Assembly: GCA_003024785.1 (NCBI GenBank)
Contig: PUQB01000036.1
Location: forward strand, 204,388 to 268,387
Origin: Selaginella tamariscina
Lineage: Eukaryota; Streptophyta; Lycopodiopsida; Selaginellales; Selaginellaceae
DNA length: 64,000 bases
Direction: 5' to 3'
The position numbers were made by a program, and so were the translations under genes. Under the pieces are notes generated by a model. The model searched no databases. It saw only the letters and a list, made by a program, of their open reading frames with translations, and was not told the origin of the DNA. Positions within the stretch are counted from its first letter, which is position 1; each line of letters opens with the position of its first letter. Below, in pieces: positions 24,208 to 38,365 of the stretch.

Positions 24208-26042
24208 TTAAAAACTGACTTCATTAAGAGTTTTAATGAGCTGTTTAAGATTAAGAGGCTTGATAAGATATGCATCCATGCCAACCTGTTTGCATTTCTC
24301 TGCGTTGACATGGCGTGTGCTGTGAGTGCAATTATAGGCGTTCTTTGCGGTCTCTGTTCTTCCATCTCCCTTATTTTAATGGTCGCTGCATATCCATCCA
24401 TAACTGGCATCTGTATAAATAATAATCATACAACTGTACTCTCTCTCTCTCTCTCTCTCTCTCACCACACACACACACACACCTGTCTATGTATATATGT
24501 GAAATCGCACGATGTATGTATGCACAAACATACATTAATATAACTTGTTGCGTCTGTGTATTGAAACTAACTATACATGCATGATACTTACACATAAACG
24601 CGCACACACAACGCAACGCAAACGCAAAACGCATAGGCACGCACTCACGCATTTTACCTGACAATCCATAAGAATAAGATCAAACTTCCTCACCCAACGA
24701 ACCCCCCAAAAACATTGACAGCCTCCTCACCATTACTAGCAACCTCGACGACAACACCTTCTCTCTCTAACATAGCCTTTGCAATCTTTTGCAAAGAGAA
24801 TGTATCTTCCACCACAAGTATCCTCATCCCCCTCCAGGCTCCTCTTTATCTCGGCCGTGGTAAGTTCCACGGTTGAGATTTCTGTGTTGGATGTACCAGC
24901 TTCCTCTCTCACAAACTGGCTCTGGTTCATACTTGTGACATGTACATCGCCCTGGCTGCTGACGTGTTGAAGATTACGATGGTTACTAACAACATCCTGG
25001 TGGCTATTACTACCACTAGCTTCGTCACGGCTGGTACTTGTCCTGATTTCCGGGTGACCATTACCACTCCGGTAGTTTTGGTCACTTGGGAGAATGTTAC
25101 TACACTAGTTTCACCCTGGTCACCGTTTGAAGGCCTTGGTGTACCATCTTCCACTACAGTCGTGATCTCAGCCAGTGTTCTCTGGTAACTTCTCCGAGGT
25201 CTTGATGTACTGGCGTCTGCGGTTGGGGATGTCCACCGGTTGTTTACCACCGTTCTGACTGGACGATGACCGTCTCCGGCGTGTTGTGCTTGGTCTCTCT
25301 TCGGATACCGTGTGTTGGAAGTGCTGTGCTTGAACTCCTCGAGTAGGGTCACTAACCGTGATCCGTGTACTGGCTTGTGTACTATCAGGTCTGATGGTCT
25401 GTGGAGTGTTTGCATATCATGTTGGAGGTGTCTGCGGAGAATATCCAGCTCAAGTGTATACACTTTCCAAGGCCTACAAAACATGGTGTGTGTGTGTGTG
25501 TGAGTGAGTGTGAGATAGAGATTATACTTGTGGTTATCATATGGTTATAATGATACACGCACGCACACGCCTACCTTTAGAAGCTTGACAAGCTCGTCAA
25601 GGTCCACACGAAACTTAATGGATGGATTGCCTTCAGGAATGAGAGCTGTGTCCAGCATTGTCAGCACAACTATACGAGGTTTGGAACCATTTCCAGTGCT
25701 ATACAAGACAGATTGATTATTACACACACGCACACACATACACACACACACATTACCTGCTTTCAAGGTCCAATGAGGATGAGTCGGAGCACACGCTAGT
25801 TCTGGAGTCAGTTAAGACTCTCTCTAAACAGGGGATAATTTGCTGCCAGTGAGAAACCTCGTTAACTTGTGCACCTTTCTTTTGCATCCACGTAGATACA
25901 AACTTCCGCCCAAGTTCTCCTTGCATGCCAAGCACCACTTAGATTTTGCACGTCAAAACCTCCAGCCTATACGTGTTATATAACCGTGTGTGGTGTGTGT
26001 GTGTGTGTGAAATATCCATTCCCTCCCTCTCTCCCTCTCTCC

Positions 26043-26081
<39 letters not shown>

Positions 26082-27859
26082 AACTATACACACCTGAGGT
26101 GCTGCATTTTCCAAAAGTTGGCTTTCTTCACCAAAGGACTGGTGCAAATTAAATACCATGCGTGAAAGTTGCCCAGAAACTTGTTGTTGAGGGGTTTTTG
26201 AAATAATAAATTAAATTTAAATAGTGTTCCAGGACCTTCTTTATTTACTACCTCTATCTGACCACCCATCATATGCCTAAATAAACTCAGCTTATTAAAA
26301 AAAGGAAATAATACATATATATAATATGAATAAATACCATACATAACTTATGTAAACATGTATACAGATATATGCATATGTGTGTGTGTGTGTGTGTGTT
26401 GTACATAGCTTTATGTTAATCTGTAGAATGCATCATTTATATAATGTAACAAACACGCGCGCGCGCGCAACTGTTACTGATATATATTATCATAGATTAC
26501 CGCTTAAAGTGAGCCTACTGGCATACACAGCATGAAAATACAGCATGAGTCTTTAGACAATGTACCCTATGTAGTATATATAATGTTGATATACTAAGTC
26601 AATACTAACTATGGGACAATATATTTTATATAACCATAATAAGTTAATAATCAGATTTAACTGCGAAATTGGCTTTAAAACGATTATGTAACTAAATAAT
26701 ATGTAATAATCACATATGCAATGTATATAATCTCTTACACAGTGTATATTGCATAGTGCTTTACATTGTTATGCTCACACACACACACACACAGATTCAT
26801 ATGTCCGATATAATACAATTACTACAGCATTCCTTCTATGTTAATAAATGTATGAGAGTGAGGAGCATGTTGCATTGACTACAGTTTCCCAATACACTGT
26901 GGACCTACGATAGTGTTCTGGTATACTCATACCAGATTTCTAGATAACTACATAACACGAAGTATACTACATATACTATGTGTATTACATATTAATCACA
27001 GACATATATTATATGATAAATCTACACACACACACAGACAAACATGTATAATACATGCAGACTTACCAAAGAGCGTACTATGGCAAGACCAAGGCCTGTA
27101 CCACCATATGTACAATGAACCCTTGAACTCCCTTGTACAAAATTTCGAAAAACAGCTTCCCGCCTCGAATGGGGAATCCCTAAACCCGTGTCTTCAACCT
27201 CAAATTTCAAACTCCAAGGTATCCGTGGTGTGTAACTTAGTAACTTGCAGGTTACCACTGGTATTTCCATTACCATTACCATTGTCATTATTAGATTTCC
27301 CAGTAAAACAGCATGTAAATGTATTGTGAAACCATCGGCCTGATCTCCTGCTAGCACTCACAACCCAGCTTAATGAAGGATGTTTAGGATAAGCACGCAG
27401 GATTACGTAACCATTAGTGGTAAACTTAACCCCATTGCTTAGGAGATCACAAACCAGCTGTTTAACTCTGCCTATAACAGTAAACATTATTTATAAACTT
27501 AATAGTATATATATCATCTACATATATGCATGGCAATATGTATGTCAATATATATCATGTAAACACACACACACCTGCATCACCACGTACGTATCGAGCT
27601 AGCTCGATGCTATCGTCGGGTAACTCTAGAACAACTTCAATACCCTTCTTCGCTCCTACCACTGCAAAAATGTCTACAGCCTCTTCTAAGACTTTAATTA
27701 AATCGAAGTCTGAAATATCTAACTCGAGCTTTCCCACCTCTGCTTTACTCATGTCCAGTATAGAGTTTAATATACCTAACAAAAAAACAAAAACGTTTCT
27801 TATATGTGTGTGCGTGTGGTGGTCAATACAAGGACAAGAACAAGTATCATATTATACAC

Positions 27860-27914
<55 letters not shown>

Positions 27915-30041
27915 GATATATATGAGTATAATGTGGAAGATATATTAATTTGTAATAAACTTTTAAAATACTGACCTAAGAGTGTGTTTGCACAGTTTTT
28001 CATCTGCACCATGTTTGTCTCCAACTCTACCGCATTTTCTTTGTGAGAGAGACAAAGATCGATGAGCCCTATAAGAGAATATATACTACATTAGCTTAAT
28101 AAATATAAATTGATTAAGCTTAATAAATATAAATTGATTAAGTTATAAAATAAGCATATATACATACGCACACGTATGCATATATACTTGTTATATATAC
28201 GCATGTATTGCATACCTAGTATGGCAGCTAGTGGAGTTCTCAGGTCGTGACTCATGTTTGCAAAGAACAATTTCTTATGGTTACTACGTTTTTCTGCCAA
28301 CTTTGTAGCTTTCACCTGTACAAATATATATATGTATATACTGTATACACACACATATATACACATAATATACATAATTGCAGTATACACCCAAAGAAAT
28401 GCATTCATTTTAGTCTTACAGGTCATACATGCATGCATTATATACAGACCGTGTATAAAAATGGATATAATTGTAAGTCTGCATAGGACATAATTGAATT
28501 ATATATCTACTGTATAGATTGTGCATTTAGTCATATAAGGACACACACACGCGCGCACACACACAGATATACGTATAACTACCTGTGCAATGTAAGATTG
28601 TTCCACTCTCATTGAGAGACTGACTCCTTTTGTGAGCATTACCACTCTGTATTGTCATTTGGAAGCTCTTGACCGAGATGATCAATACCGCAACCTGGGG
28701 AAAATATACACTATACATCACTTATATATACGTAATATAAGCTCATACGTGTGTGCATGTATCTCTAAACACACACGCACGCACGCACGCACACACACAC
28801 AAGTCACCAAATCTTTACCAAAACCAGATATTCTAACCGTATTTACGTTGTATCTATCCCTATCCCTATCCACAAGCAAGTTATCTATGCTCTTCGAGTT
28901 CCTCTGTTCCAGGGATCTTGCGACATAAGCAATGGTGGAGATGTTAGATTCACTGGCCTTACTCAACTGACCAAGATCATTAACAGAGTAGTTTAACCCA
29001 TAAACACCTATTAACTTCCTGTCGGAACTCATTAAGAACATCTGTTGTCCGAATGCATTAACCTCGTTAAGCATGTTGTTAAACTTCCGACCAACAAAGA
29101 CTAAACCTGTCTTAACAGCCTTGAAACCAAACAGTAACAGTTCACCCGAGGTGTCCACAGCAATATCCCATGAGAGATCTCCAGAAGTAGAGTTCAAAAC
29201 ACTCCCATATACTGTATAATTCATCGTATATATCATACATGGTACTGGTGAAGGAGAGTTTATCAACCTTCCTGTGCTTGAATCTGCTTCTTGTGTGTAG
29301 AACGTATACGATTTCGGAGAGAGGCACGTGTACGGTGTGGATGCAGTCGGGATTCTTTGTGTATTTCTTGAGGTATTGAAATATGTTCTGCTTGAGTTCT
29401 TAGTGTACGCTGTGAGTGTTCCGTCTGTTGATAGAAAGCCTGCCCACGTTATTCCTGGTCTTAAGAAGAAGCCTGTCCATAGTATATTTCGAAGCTGCAA
29501 ACTACATGTGTTATATGTGTGTGTGTGTGTGTACATTGTATACGTGTGTGTGTATATGTATTATACCTGAGGAGATGTAGGTGTTGTGTCTGACGAAGAG
29601 AAAAGTTGAGCAAGCAAGGAAACAGAGGTACGAGTATAGTTCATGGAATACTCGAGCGGTTTTCGTACATGGTACGTGGCTTCCGTACGGAGAGATGAAA
29701 CCACACCGTCCTACGTATCTGTGCTGCTGCCACGTAGAATGTGCTCACTGATAACACGGTTATAACCAAAACACCATTACCTGTATTCACTTTTTAGTAA
29801 CTCTCTCTCTCTCTCTCAATATAATGTATATATACACACACATCAGGAAAGAGACAAACACATACTATAACAAATAGAAACAAAAGGAGTAATTATAATA
29901 TATAAATATAATATGTACCATCAGAGCGATTCTGGGGAAGAGCATGGGATCAGTATACCGAGACTTCATCCCCACAGACATTGCACTCGGGCAATCCCAT
30001 ATTCTGATTATGTTCCTGCTGTTCCTGCTGTTGGGATTCAT
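24208..30041 (-). CDS. CKI1-like hybrid histidine kinase
   Basis: A membrane two-component sensor kinase related to CYTOKININ INDEPENDENT 1, with at least ten exons on the minus strand. Start ATG at 30041 (alternative 29969); a first membrane segment [18 protein letters not shown] spans an exon join near 29770. A long extracytoplasmic region follows (29536-28800, with [17 protein letters not shown]). A second hydrophobic stretch lies near 28700. His[20 protein letters not shown] (about 28260-28210), with the phospho-acceptor His. Then [24 protein letters not shown] (27782-27640), the N box [20 protein letters not shown] (about 27450), G1 VEDTGLGIP and G2 [13 protein letters not shown] (27200-27065). 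A linker with KPVHGSRLV matches CKI1. The C-terminal receiver has [14 protein letters not shown], the phospho-acceptor in [16 protein letters not shown] and ALTAHAM (24830-24210). A one-base loss near 24298 shifts the end of the receiver; other frame changes occur near 29650. No CHASE domain is seen, which argues against a cytokinin receptor of the AHK2-4 type. Confidence 0.85.
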
Positions 30042-30283
30042 TCTGTCCCTGGTTTCCCCACATTCCGGACAAACATTCTCACGAATCCATGAATCCCATT
30101 GTTGGTCGAGGGACGAGGAGTTTCAGGGGTTGAGTCACTTTCCAGTTGGTGGCTTGAGCTGCTCACTCTCAGGACTCCCATAGGATCCCCTCTCATCCCA
30201 AGAGAGCTGCATTCCAAGCACCTAGAATCGAGTCCAATCACTTTGATCTTCCATGGACACTCCAACCCAACTAACAAATCCAT
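30041..30283 (-). CDS. Small ORF upstream of the histidine kinase
   Basis: An 81-codon minus-strand frame starts MDLLVGLECPWKIKVIGLDS and contains SDSTPETPRPSTNNGIHGFV. It ends at 30038, overlapping the first in-frame ATG of the kinase gene by a few bases. It has balanced base composition, unlike the intergenic DNA, so it may be an upstream ORF in the kinase leader, an N-terminal extension broken by an indel, or the end of another gene. I do not recognise it. Confidence 0.35.
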
Positions 30284-30830
30284 GTTTCCTCACTGCCCAT
30301 CAAGAAATCTGATTCAATTCAAATAAGCGGCTGTGATTCATCGATTCATGCGTGTGAACGTTCAATCCTTTGATCTTGATCCTCTATATTCCTTTATTTA
30401 TACAAGAGAATCTCATACGAGCAAGTCAAGTTTTAAGATAATATAAGTTATGCATTTCAATAAGGTTATATACTATTCTCTTAAACCCTAAACCCCACAC
30501 TGTAGTGGTACTCTGTGTGTGTGTGTGTGTGTGTGTTCTACTCTTTGTCTCTTTTTAAACAGATGCAGTAGACTAAACAACAAACATCTGGGATTTTAGC
30601 TGGTTGACAGGAGTAACTGTCAGCAAAACTGCTTCTTAAACAAGTTAAACCTGGATTAAGCTTAGTAACACTGTACATTTTGCACGTGAACCTGTGCAAA
30701 ACAGTCTACGAAGATTTTGCCATGTATACTATGTCGCTGGAGAAATAACGTAAAATACAGCTATATATCACCGTAAACTATAACGAATACCTTTCACATA
30801 TATCATTTTTCTTCTTCTTGCCATGGAGAC

Positions 30831-32195
30831 ATGGCCTTCATAATCTTGTTCCTCTTCATGTGTCTCCACGGTGACACCAGAGCCGCCTCCGACTATCACC
30901 GTTACTGGCATAGTCTTTCTGTGATAAATGCTTTCAAGGGTCACTCGAACTACGCCCTTACCAGGTACAAAACCTGCACTAAACCCACTAAAAAGCATTA
31001 CAAATCAAAAAACTGAAGAATTTTAATTCGTATATTCAATTCTTAGTTCCAATATATATGTTATAGATACTGAAGTGTTTGAATGCTATAGGGGCCGAAG
31101 TGAGTTAGAGTGCACGGCAGAGAAGCACCCGCTTGTCTCTGGGATATCAAACAAGAACGGGTTTTCAAGCTAACAATCAAAGGAGACTACTATGCACATC
31201 ACGCTGGGAAGAAGTGCCTGGTAAGAATTATAAAGCCCGATCGGATACCCAACATTGGAACGGCCTGTCTGGTGCACCCTTGTCGGAAGAGCAGGCTCAG
31301 GTGTAAACGAGCTCATTAACTCAGTCGGTCCGTTTGCATTTCGCCCTGAGAAACCGAGATGCAATCGCTGAAAGAAGAAGCAGTTGACGGTTCTATCATA
31401 CCGCCTCTACCTCCGGCAATCTTCCTGCTGCCGTCTCCGTGGTTTGGGATTGCTCCCTCTTGGGAGCTCACCATTTAATCCATTTATCCCCACCACCACC
31501 ATTGTATGTAGAACCTGCTCCTGAATCTCGACTCCCTCCCCCAGATGAGATTGTCATACCGCCTACACCACCGTCACCACGTTCAGTTGTTAAACCTCCA
31601 GGTGTGAAACCGCCACCACCATCATACCACCAGAGAGATCACCTCGAGCACCCAAGGGATCTCCAACACTACCACCACTCCTCCTTATAAGAGATCACCA
31701 CCATCTTCAGCGATACCTTCTCCTCCTCTGAAGAGATCACCACCATCTCCAGAAGTACCATCAGAGAGATCTCCTCCTTCAAAGAGATCACCACCACCTC
31801 CAGCAGTACCGCCAAGAGATCACCATCATCACCAGCACCGCCAGAGAGATCTCCTCCTTCAAAGAGATCACCACCATCACCAGCGGTACCGCCAGAGAGA
31901 TCTCCTCCTTCAAAGACATCACCACCATCACCAGCGGTACCGCCAGAGAGATCTCCTCCTTCAAAGAGATCCCCACCATCACCACTGATACCACCAGAGA
32001 GATCTCCTCCTTTGAAGAATATCACCACCGGTATTTAAGAGATGGCCAGTTTCCACCTACACCAAGGAGATCGCCCCCAACACACATTCTCCTCCACTGA
32101 AGAACCTTCGACCTTCACCATTACCATCACCGAAGCCACCTCCGTACACTTCAACTCCTGCTGCCCCTGGGTCACAACCGTCTCCACCACATTGA
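30831..32195 (+). CDS. Ole e 1 domain protein with proline-rich C-terminus
   Basis: A probable secreted cell-wall protein. It starts with a signal peptide MAFIILFLFMCLHG. The Ole e 1 fold follows in pieces: PPPTITVTGIVFCDKC-like start (about 30880-30930; one extra T near 30917 disrupts it), an intron beginning near 30970, then ELECTAEKHPLVSGISNKNG (about 31100-31160), KLTIKGDYYAHHAGKKCLVR, and the typical end VGPFAFRPEKPRC (about 31320-31362). The C-terminal half is a Pro-rich array of about 17-residue repeats, SPPSKRSPPSPAVPPER, from about 31690 to 32030, ending with PAAPGSQPSPPH and a stop. The frame shifts several times in the array and at 31162 (TTTT for TTTTT). In many plant relatives the Pro-rich part precedes the Ole e 1 domain; here it follows. 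Confidence 0.75.
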
Positions 32196-32199
32196 GAAG

Positions 32200-32900
32200 A
32201 CTAAAAGGATAAAGGAATATCCTATTTTTAAATGTCGAGATTCACAAAGTTTGTTCGTCTTGAATGGAAACAAGAAGGTAGTGCATTTTAGCAAATTAAA
32301 AATGACTACATGAAAATTAATAAAAATGCATTTACTTTAAATTGATTAAATTTTAGATAAAGATGACGTTTCTTAGTTTTCATTAACAAACTAACATTAT
32401 ATTAATTAGTAAGGTTTTTCTGTTTAACACACACACACACGCACGCACGCACGCACAAAATGCTCACAATGATAAAGAAAGAGATGCATACAGGATGAGC
32501 TGCATATGCACAGGATGAAAGAAAATGTGTAAACGTGTGTGGTATATAAATAGTATGTTCTGTGTTTTTCTATACTAGCTCATTCATGTTTATATGAAAA
32601 CCTTAATTATACATAACATGTACATATACATACACATGTACAGAAAGGATTGCTGCATATTGTAGAATATAAGTTTTCCAGAACTCTAATACTACACATA
32701 ATATATTATATTATAATACAGACAACTTATGTAAGTAATATGATCATAAAAGTTAAACAGCTATCTAATAAGACAAGCACACACGGAGTCAGAAACAACG
32801 CATGCAAACCACAGGAATGTGTACATACACACTGTTGTTATTAAAAATGTAGACTTAAAGCATATTTAAATTGGAGAAAAGATAGAATTAACAATGTACA
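32200..32900. other. Intergenic DNA between convergent genes
   Basis: This AT-rich stretch separates the Ole e 1 gene and the P450 gene, which converge on it. It holds a (CA)n(CACG)n tract near 32430-32455 and no supported gene. Confidence 0.6.
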
Positions 32901-34562
32901 TTATGGTGCATGATAGAATTCAGCATGCATTCTCGGACTAGCTCGAACTTCAAGAGGCTGAGCTCTGAGATTCACTGTACTGTACACAGCATCCATATTA
33001 ACTTTGCCGCATTCCCACTCAAATCCCTGCAGCAGAACAGCCATGTTCATCTTCAGTGTGTTAAATGCAAATTTTGCACCGGGGCACACTCTTCTGCCAG
33101 TCCCAAATGGAAGCATATTGTAGTCAGCTCCAAACACATCGATCTTACTCTCCATAAACCTCTCAGGAACAAACTCGAAGGGTTTTTCCCATTGTTTTTC
33201 ATCCATACCAGCTGCATAAAAGTTTGGAAGAACTGCAGTTCCGGCGGGAATTGTGTACCCTCCGATCTCCACTTGCGTTTCGAATATTCTTGGAATCGGA
33301 AGCGGACCTGGAATATGTAGCCTCAGATTCTCTTTCACCACTGCGTCCAGGAACTTCAACTTGGGAGGTCCGCTTCTTCGATCCATCTTTCTGTACCAAC
33401 AACTCGTTGTATTTCCTCCTGGCATCTCTCTAGTATGTCCCTGTGTGAAACAAGCTCTGCTAGGTTCCATTCAAGCGCCGTCGCAGTGCTATCCACAGTT
33501 GCTATTATTAAGTCCTGTATATATCAATATATTATACTTCAACTATATCACTCTAGAGAGAGACTTACAAAGATCAATGCCAGTTTGGACAGACCAGGCA
33601 TCTCTACATCCTCCCTGGAAATTAATATGTCTACGAAGGTCGCAGGTTCACTGTTCTTGCTTTCAAATAGAATACGTTTCCGCTTCTCCAAAATCGAACC
33701 GAGGACTTTCTTCATCTGCGGCATGAACTCTCTGTACTTCTTCTCGACCCATTAAGATCAAGCCACCTTGTAGAATCAAGAGTTAATGTTATTATTATTA
33801 ATATTAGAGTGTTGTTACCTGAGTTGAGGGATGTACTCGCTGATATTTGGTGCCTTAATCAGATGCAAAGCCTGAGTGAATATACTCACAAACTCCGTGT
33901 TTACTCCTTGTGAAATGCTCGAACCAAAGAATCGTTCACCAAATAACATATACGTCACCACGTTCATGTTCATCGAGTGTAACAATGGTCTCACCTACAA
34001 AACATATCCATTATCATCCATCTCTCTCTCTCTCTCTCTCTCTCTGTGCAAGTGTATAAACCAACCTGGATAGAAACTCCCTGTCTTGTACGCTGGTAAA
34101 TGTTGTTAACAACAACCATGAGCTCCTGCTTTCGAACATCCTCATACGCCTTAAGCCTTGAAGCAGACAACATATGCATGTTTAAGAGTTTCCTTAGTAG
34201 AATCGAGGAAGGCGAGTGTCTTGCAAGGATCAAACCACTGTAGTTCATCCCACACACCTCCCCTGCGATAGTAGGCAACTTATCGGCCATCTCCACAGGG
34301 TATCTCGCATATGCTTCCTTGATTACTTCGGCGGAGTTTAATATTACGTATGGAACTGTTCCTAGCTTCATGTAGAAGATGGATCCGTACTTTCTCGAGA
34401 GTTCGTGAAGAGACACGTGTGGGAGAGGACCAACTCTATGCAGACTTCCTATTATCGGCCAGTTAAATGGACCTGGCGGAGATTTACCAATCTTTCTCTA
34501 TGAAATACATACCAAAGTATTGTTGTGAGGAGAATAATGAAGAGCATCACTAAGAACACCAT
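32901..34562 (-). CDS. Cytochrome P450, plant A-type (CYP71 clan)
   Basis: A microsomal haem-thiolate monooxygenase. Four exons on the minus strand: 34562-34066, 33994-33819, 33766-33569 and 33514-32901, each with GT/AG borders. The N-terminus is a membrane anchor, MVFLVMLFIILLTTILWYVF, followed by the Pro-rich hinge SPPGPFNWPIIG. The I helix reads DLIIATVDSTATALEW, with the usual AGTDT motif changed to ATVDS. The K helix KENLRLH has ExxR, the PERF block reads FVPERF, and the haem loop FGTGRRVCPG has the axial Cys. Length is close to 500 residues, normal for the family. One-base losses fall near 34490 (after the anchor), 33748 (start of exon 3) and 33365 (before the K helix). The subfamily and substrate cannot be told from sequence. 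Confidence 0.85.
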
Positions 34563-37500
34563 TGTGGAAGAAGAATATATGAATGTAAATGCACATATAT
34601 TATGCAGTCGAGTCAGAGTACTATATATGTGTGTGTGTGTGAAGTAACACGCGGACTATAGGAATTATCATCAATCGAAAATCGATAAACATGAATAAAA
34701 TGAAGCTTAAACGCGTCCCATAAGGAAATGAAACTTGCAGGTAGGTGCATAACAATGTGTTAACAACAGTATGTGTGATTGTGTACATGTGTGTGTGTAT
34801 GTGTCTGTGGGTGTGTATTTGTTAATGGCCATTCTATAGAAGAGCTACTTCCATACAAGACAACCTAATCACCGTCTAACAAGGTTAATAAGACGGCATG
34901 TTCATATTATATTCTAAATATTCATGTTTGTCGTGCATTGAAAAGGACTTCTAAACAACACCACTTTAAAACTATGTGAATTATTATTACGGAGAAATTC
35001 ATATATGTCCTATTATATAAAATAATTGTATAGCTATATATATAGCCTTGAAAATTCACTTTTGCATTTAATGTTTCACACTCATGTTACAAATATAAAC
35101 TTAAACTATATATAAATTAATAATCTATATATTAAAATATTAAGGTATTATTTATGCATACAAAACAATGTACATAAGCAGACACTGACATGCAAGTCTG
35201 TGTCCGTGTGTGACATATAATAAAGTTTGTACAGGAGTCAATGGAATAGGTCCAAGTTGTATTACGTGTGGCGAGCTATTCAGTGGCCTTACATTACATG
35301 CATACACATATATACGAGATATATTATAATTATGTATGAACATAATACGTATCTGTATATTACATGATCAACAATTGTGGAATTCTTTTTATCATATAAT
35401 AAATGAAAGTTATATGAAAGTATATTTTCATGTTCATATTTCATGTATATTTTTATGTATTATATGAAATAAATAAATTTCATATTTCATGTATATTTTT
35501 ACTTTCATATAATTCATATTTTATAATATTATAATCAACAATTGTGGATATTTCGGACATAAAATAATATTTTGATTCTCTCTCACACTCACACGGGATC
35601 ATCCGGTCCTTTCCACGTGAATACTTTTATCTTTTATATGTTATATTTGAAGTGTTACATGTCGTTTAACTTACATAAAATTTAAGTTTGACTTGTAATA
35701 AGAATTTAAGTTTAAATTCAATTAAAATTAATAAGTATAAATTAAGGATTTAAAATTTTAAATATGATAAAAATGAAAGTACATTGTTAACACATCATTA
35801 ATTAAACTTATTATTTAACACGTGGCCCCTCTCATTATGCATTGAATATTGAAAATGATCACCCGGGCGGATAACAAATGTCTACTAGAAATTCTAAGTT
35901 CCTATAATATTTAATTTTAATTTTCTAAACTTTAAACCTTTCATTGCTTCATATTTTATCTCAATGTATTTCAGTTATAAGAATGAATCTTTCTTTCATT
36001 AAATTTAATTAATTTTCAGTAAATTAATTTATATTTTCATTAGCATTAGTAATTTTCATTAAGTAATTCTTAAATGAAGGTGCATTTAATTCCACATGTT
36101 CTCGCATGACTTAATTTAATGGCGGAAGTGTTGAACTTTAAGACTTTCTTAAATGACCTGGTTCAAAATACTTTAAGTCTTATAAAAAAAGTTATATAAA
36201 TTTTTAATTTATAACATGCAATAAATGTACAAGTTTTAAAGTAGTAAACATTGAGCATGTTAAATAAAGAGATATTTAAATTAAATAATAGTTAAAAATA
36301 ATTTTTACTTGACTATAAGTTTAAGATAAATTATAGAGTGATGGAAATGCCTATGTTTATTATTTTTTTACTTGTAATCTCCATTTTTTAGATTGTCTTA
36401 TAATTCATTCACATTGCTTCGTATATTCCTTCTAATTATAATTTTTAATTCTTTTAAAACTTTTCATATATGCTTATCATCCATCTATTTTATATAATTG
36501 CACTCTTTAGTTATCATCTTTTTATTGTTATTATATGTTATGTGTTAAAAGTTTTTACAAAACATTAATTAGTAATATGGTTAACCCTAACCAACACAAA
36601 ATCATAAAATTACATTACAATGGTTAATTAAACACAGTATCATTCATCTAAAATTGAGTAAGATCAATTGTATTAGTAATCTCATAAACATACATGCCAT
36701 CATTTTATTTATATATTTTATTTTTCATCACTCTATATCCTCATTCATCCTTTTTAGTTATTATAATTGTTTATTAGTCTTTATTATATGCTGTCATTCT
36801 TTTTAAATTTATTCTATAGTATTGTTATTATAGCCTACCCAAAATTTTTAAATATATTTATTATATATTTTCATAAAAATTATATAATATTTTTATTTAA
36901 TAATGAAAATATTTCTATTTAACAAATGAAATTATATATTTGAGTATGAATTTTTTTTTATAATTTAAATACTTTAAAGAATTGGTTTTTGTTTAGCAAG
37001 AGGGCATTAACTCCCTAATTTAATTCAGGATATTATATACAAATATACATATTTATTATTATATAATTATATATTATTGTGTGTGTGTGTGTGTGTGTAA
37101 CTCCAAACATGTTGAAACTTTGAACAAGCTTGTTATATATTAATGTTTATAAAAATGCCAATTAAATATAGTATTTATAATTTGAATAATGTAAAGTTTA
37201 TTTCAATCTTAAAGTAATTAATATTGTTATATTAATAATATTCTCTTATATTGAAGTTCATGTTATCTATTATTCAATATATTATCTTCATATTAAATAT
37301 GTATATTTAAGGTGAAAAATGACTTATTATGTATTTGTTATGTATATAAATATATGTATACATCTTACTTCATACATTGAAATGGTAAAGACATCAATTC
37401 TGATTAAATTTCAATGCCATCATTTTTATGAAACTATTTATAAAATTATTTGCATTAATAATTATGATATCTAGTATATAATGTTTAAGGACATATTACC

Positions 37501-38365
37501 TGGTCAAGTGGAGAAGAAAGAAATTTTTAATAAAAAGAAATAATTATAATAAAATTTTATTTTTTTATTTATAATATTAAGGTGAAAGATGGCTTATTAT
37601 ATATTACTTATGTATATAGAACATCATATATTAAAATAGTACTTTGATAGAACTTCCAATGCCATAATTATTGTGAAATAGTATAACATGTATTACAATA
37701 ACATATGTATATGCATAAACTGAAAATTTTAGTGCTTTGTCATGTTACTTCCAACATTTGATAAAAATATATTATTAATAATTTATTTCATTTTTAAATA
37801 GCTAGTTTTAGAATTTCACAGCTATAGACTTTAATGATTATATATAAATTAATCTATATTATGTAATTCTAAAAATGAAATATTGTTTTTCATGCTGTCA
37901 AATATAAATACAAATTTTATTAAATAATACTTTAAACAATAAGCATTATAAGTTAATCAATTATCTAAATTTAATATCCATATTTAAGTGAGGGCTATAA
38001 GAATCCTTTGAATGCTTTATGCCTATTTAGTACGTTATTATTAATATATTATAATATAATATATATATATATATGTGTGTTGTGTGTGTGTGTGTGGTAA
38101 GAACATTCATATACATCCACCAATTTTGAATTATAAATATAGTGAGAAACTTATAACATTATTATAAGATTAATATAATTTTAATATATAATGGTATACA
38201 ATATATATTACCTAGTTAGGTGGATTTATACAAAAACACGATCTAAAGTAGGAAATTTAATAAGAAGAAATAGAAATTATTATTATTCCTACTATAAAAT
38301 TAAGAGGTGCAGTTCATATGAATTACATTATTAATTACAAATAATTTATTAAGTTTGTGTAATAT
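34563..38365. other. AT-rich intergenic DNA
   Basis: No gene is supported. From about 36.35 kb on it resembles 43.0-44.5 and 52.5-54.2 kb (shared phrases include TTAAGTGAGGGYTAWWAR and TTATGCATTAATATTA-type blocks), so it is an older copy of the CRP-cluster spacer. (TG)n tracts lie at 37079-37098 and 38078-38096. Confidence 0.6.

Noticed and set aside
30480-30497. Telomere-like repeat (AAACCCTAAACCCC)
   Set aside because: Only about two units are present; single copies are common in plant promoters and leaders.
31669-32028. Gly/Asp-rich frame on the minus strand opposite the proline-rich array
   Set aside because: It is the complement of the Pro-rich coding repeats, whose plus-strand frame is joined to an Ole e 1 domain.
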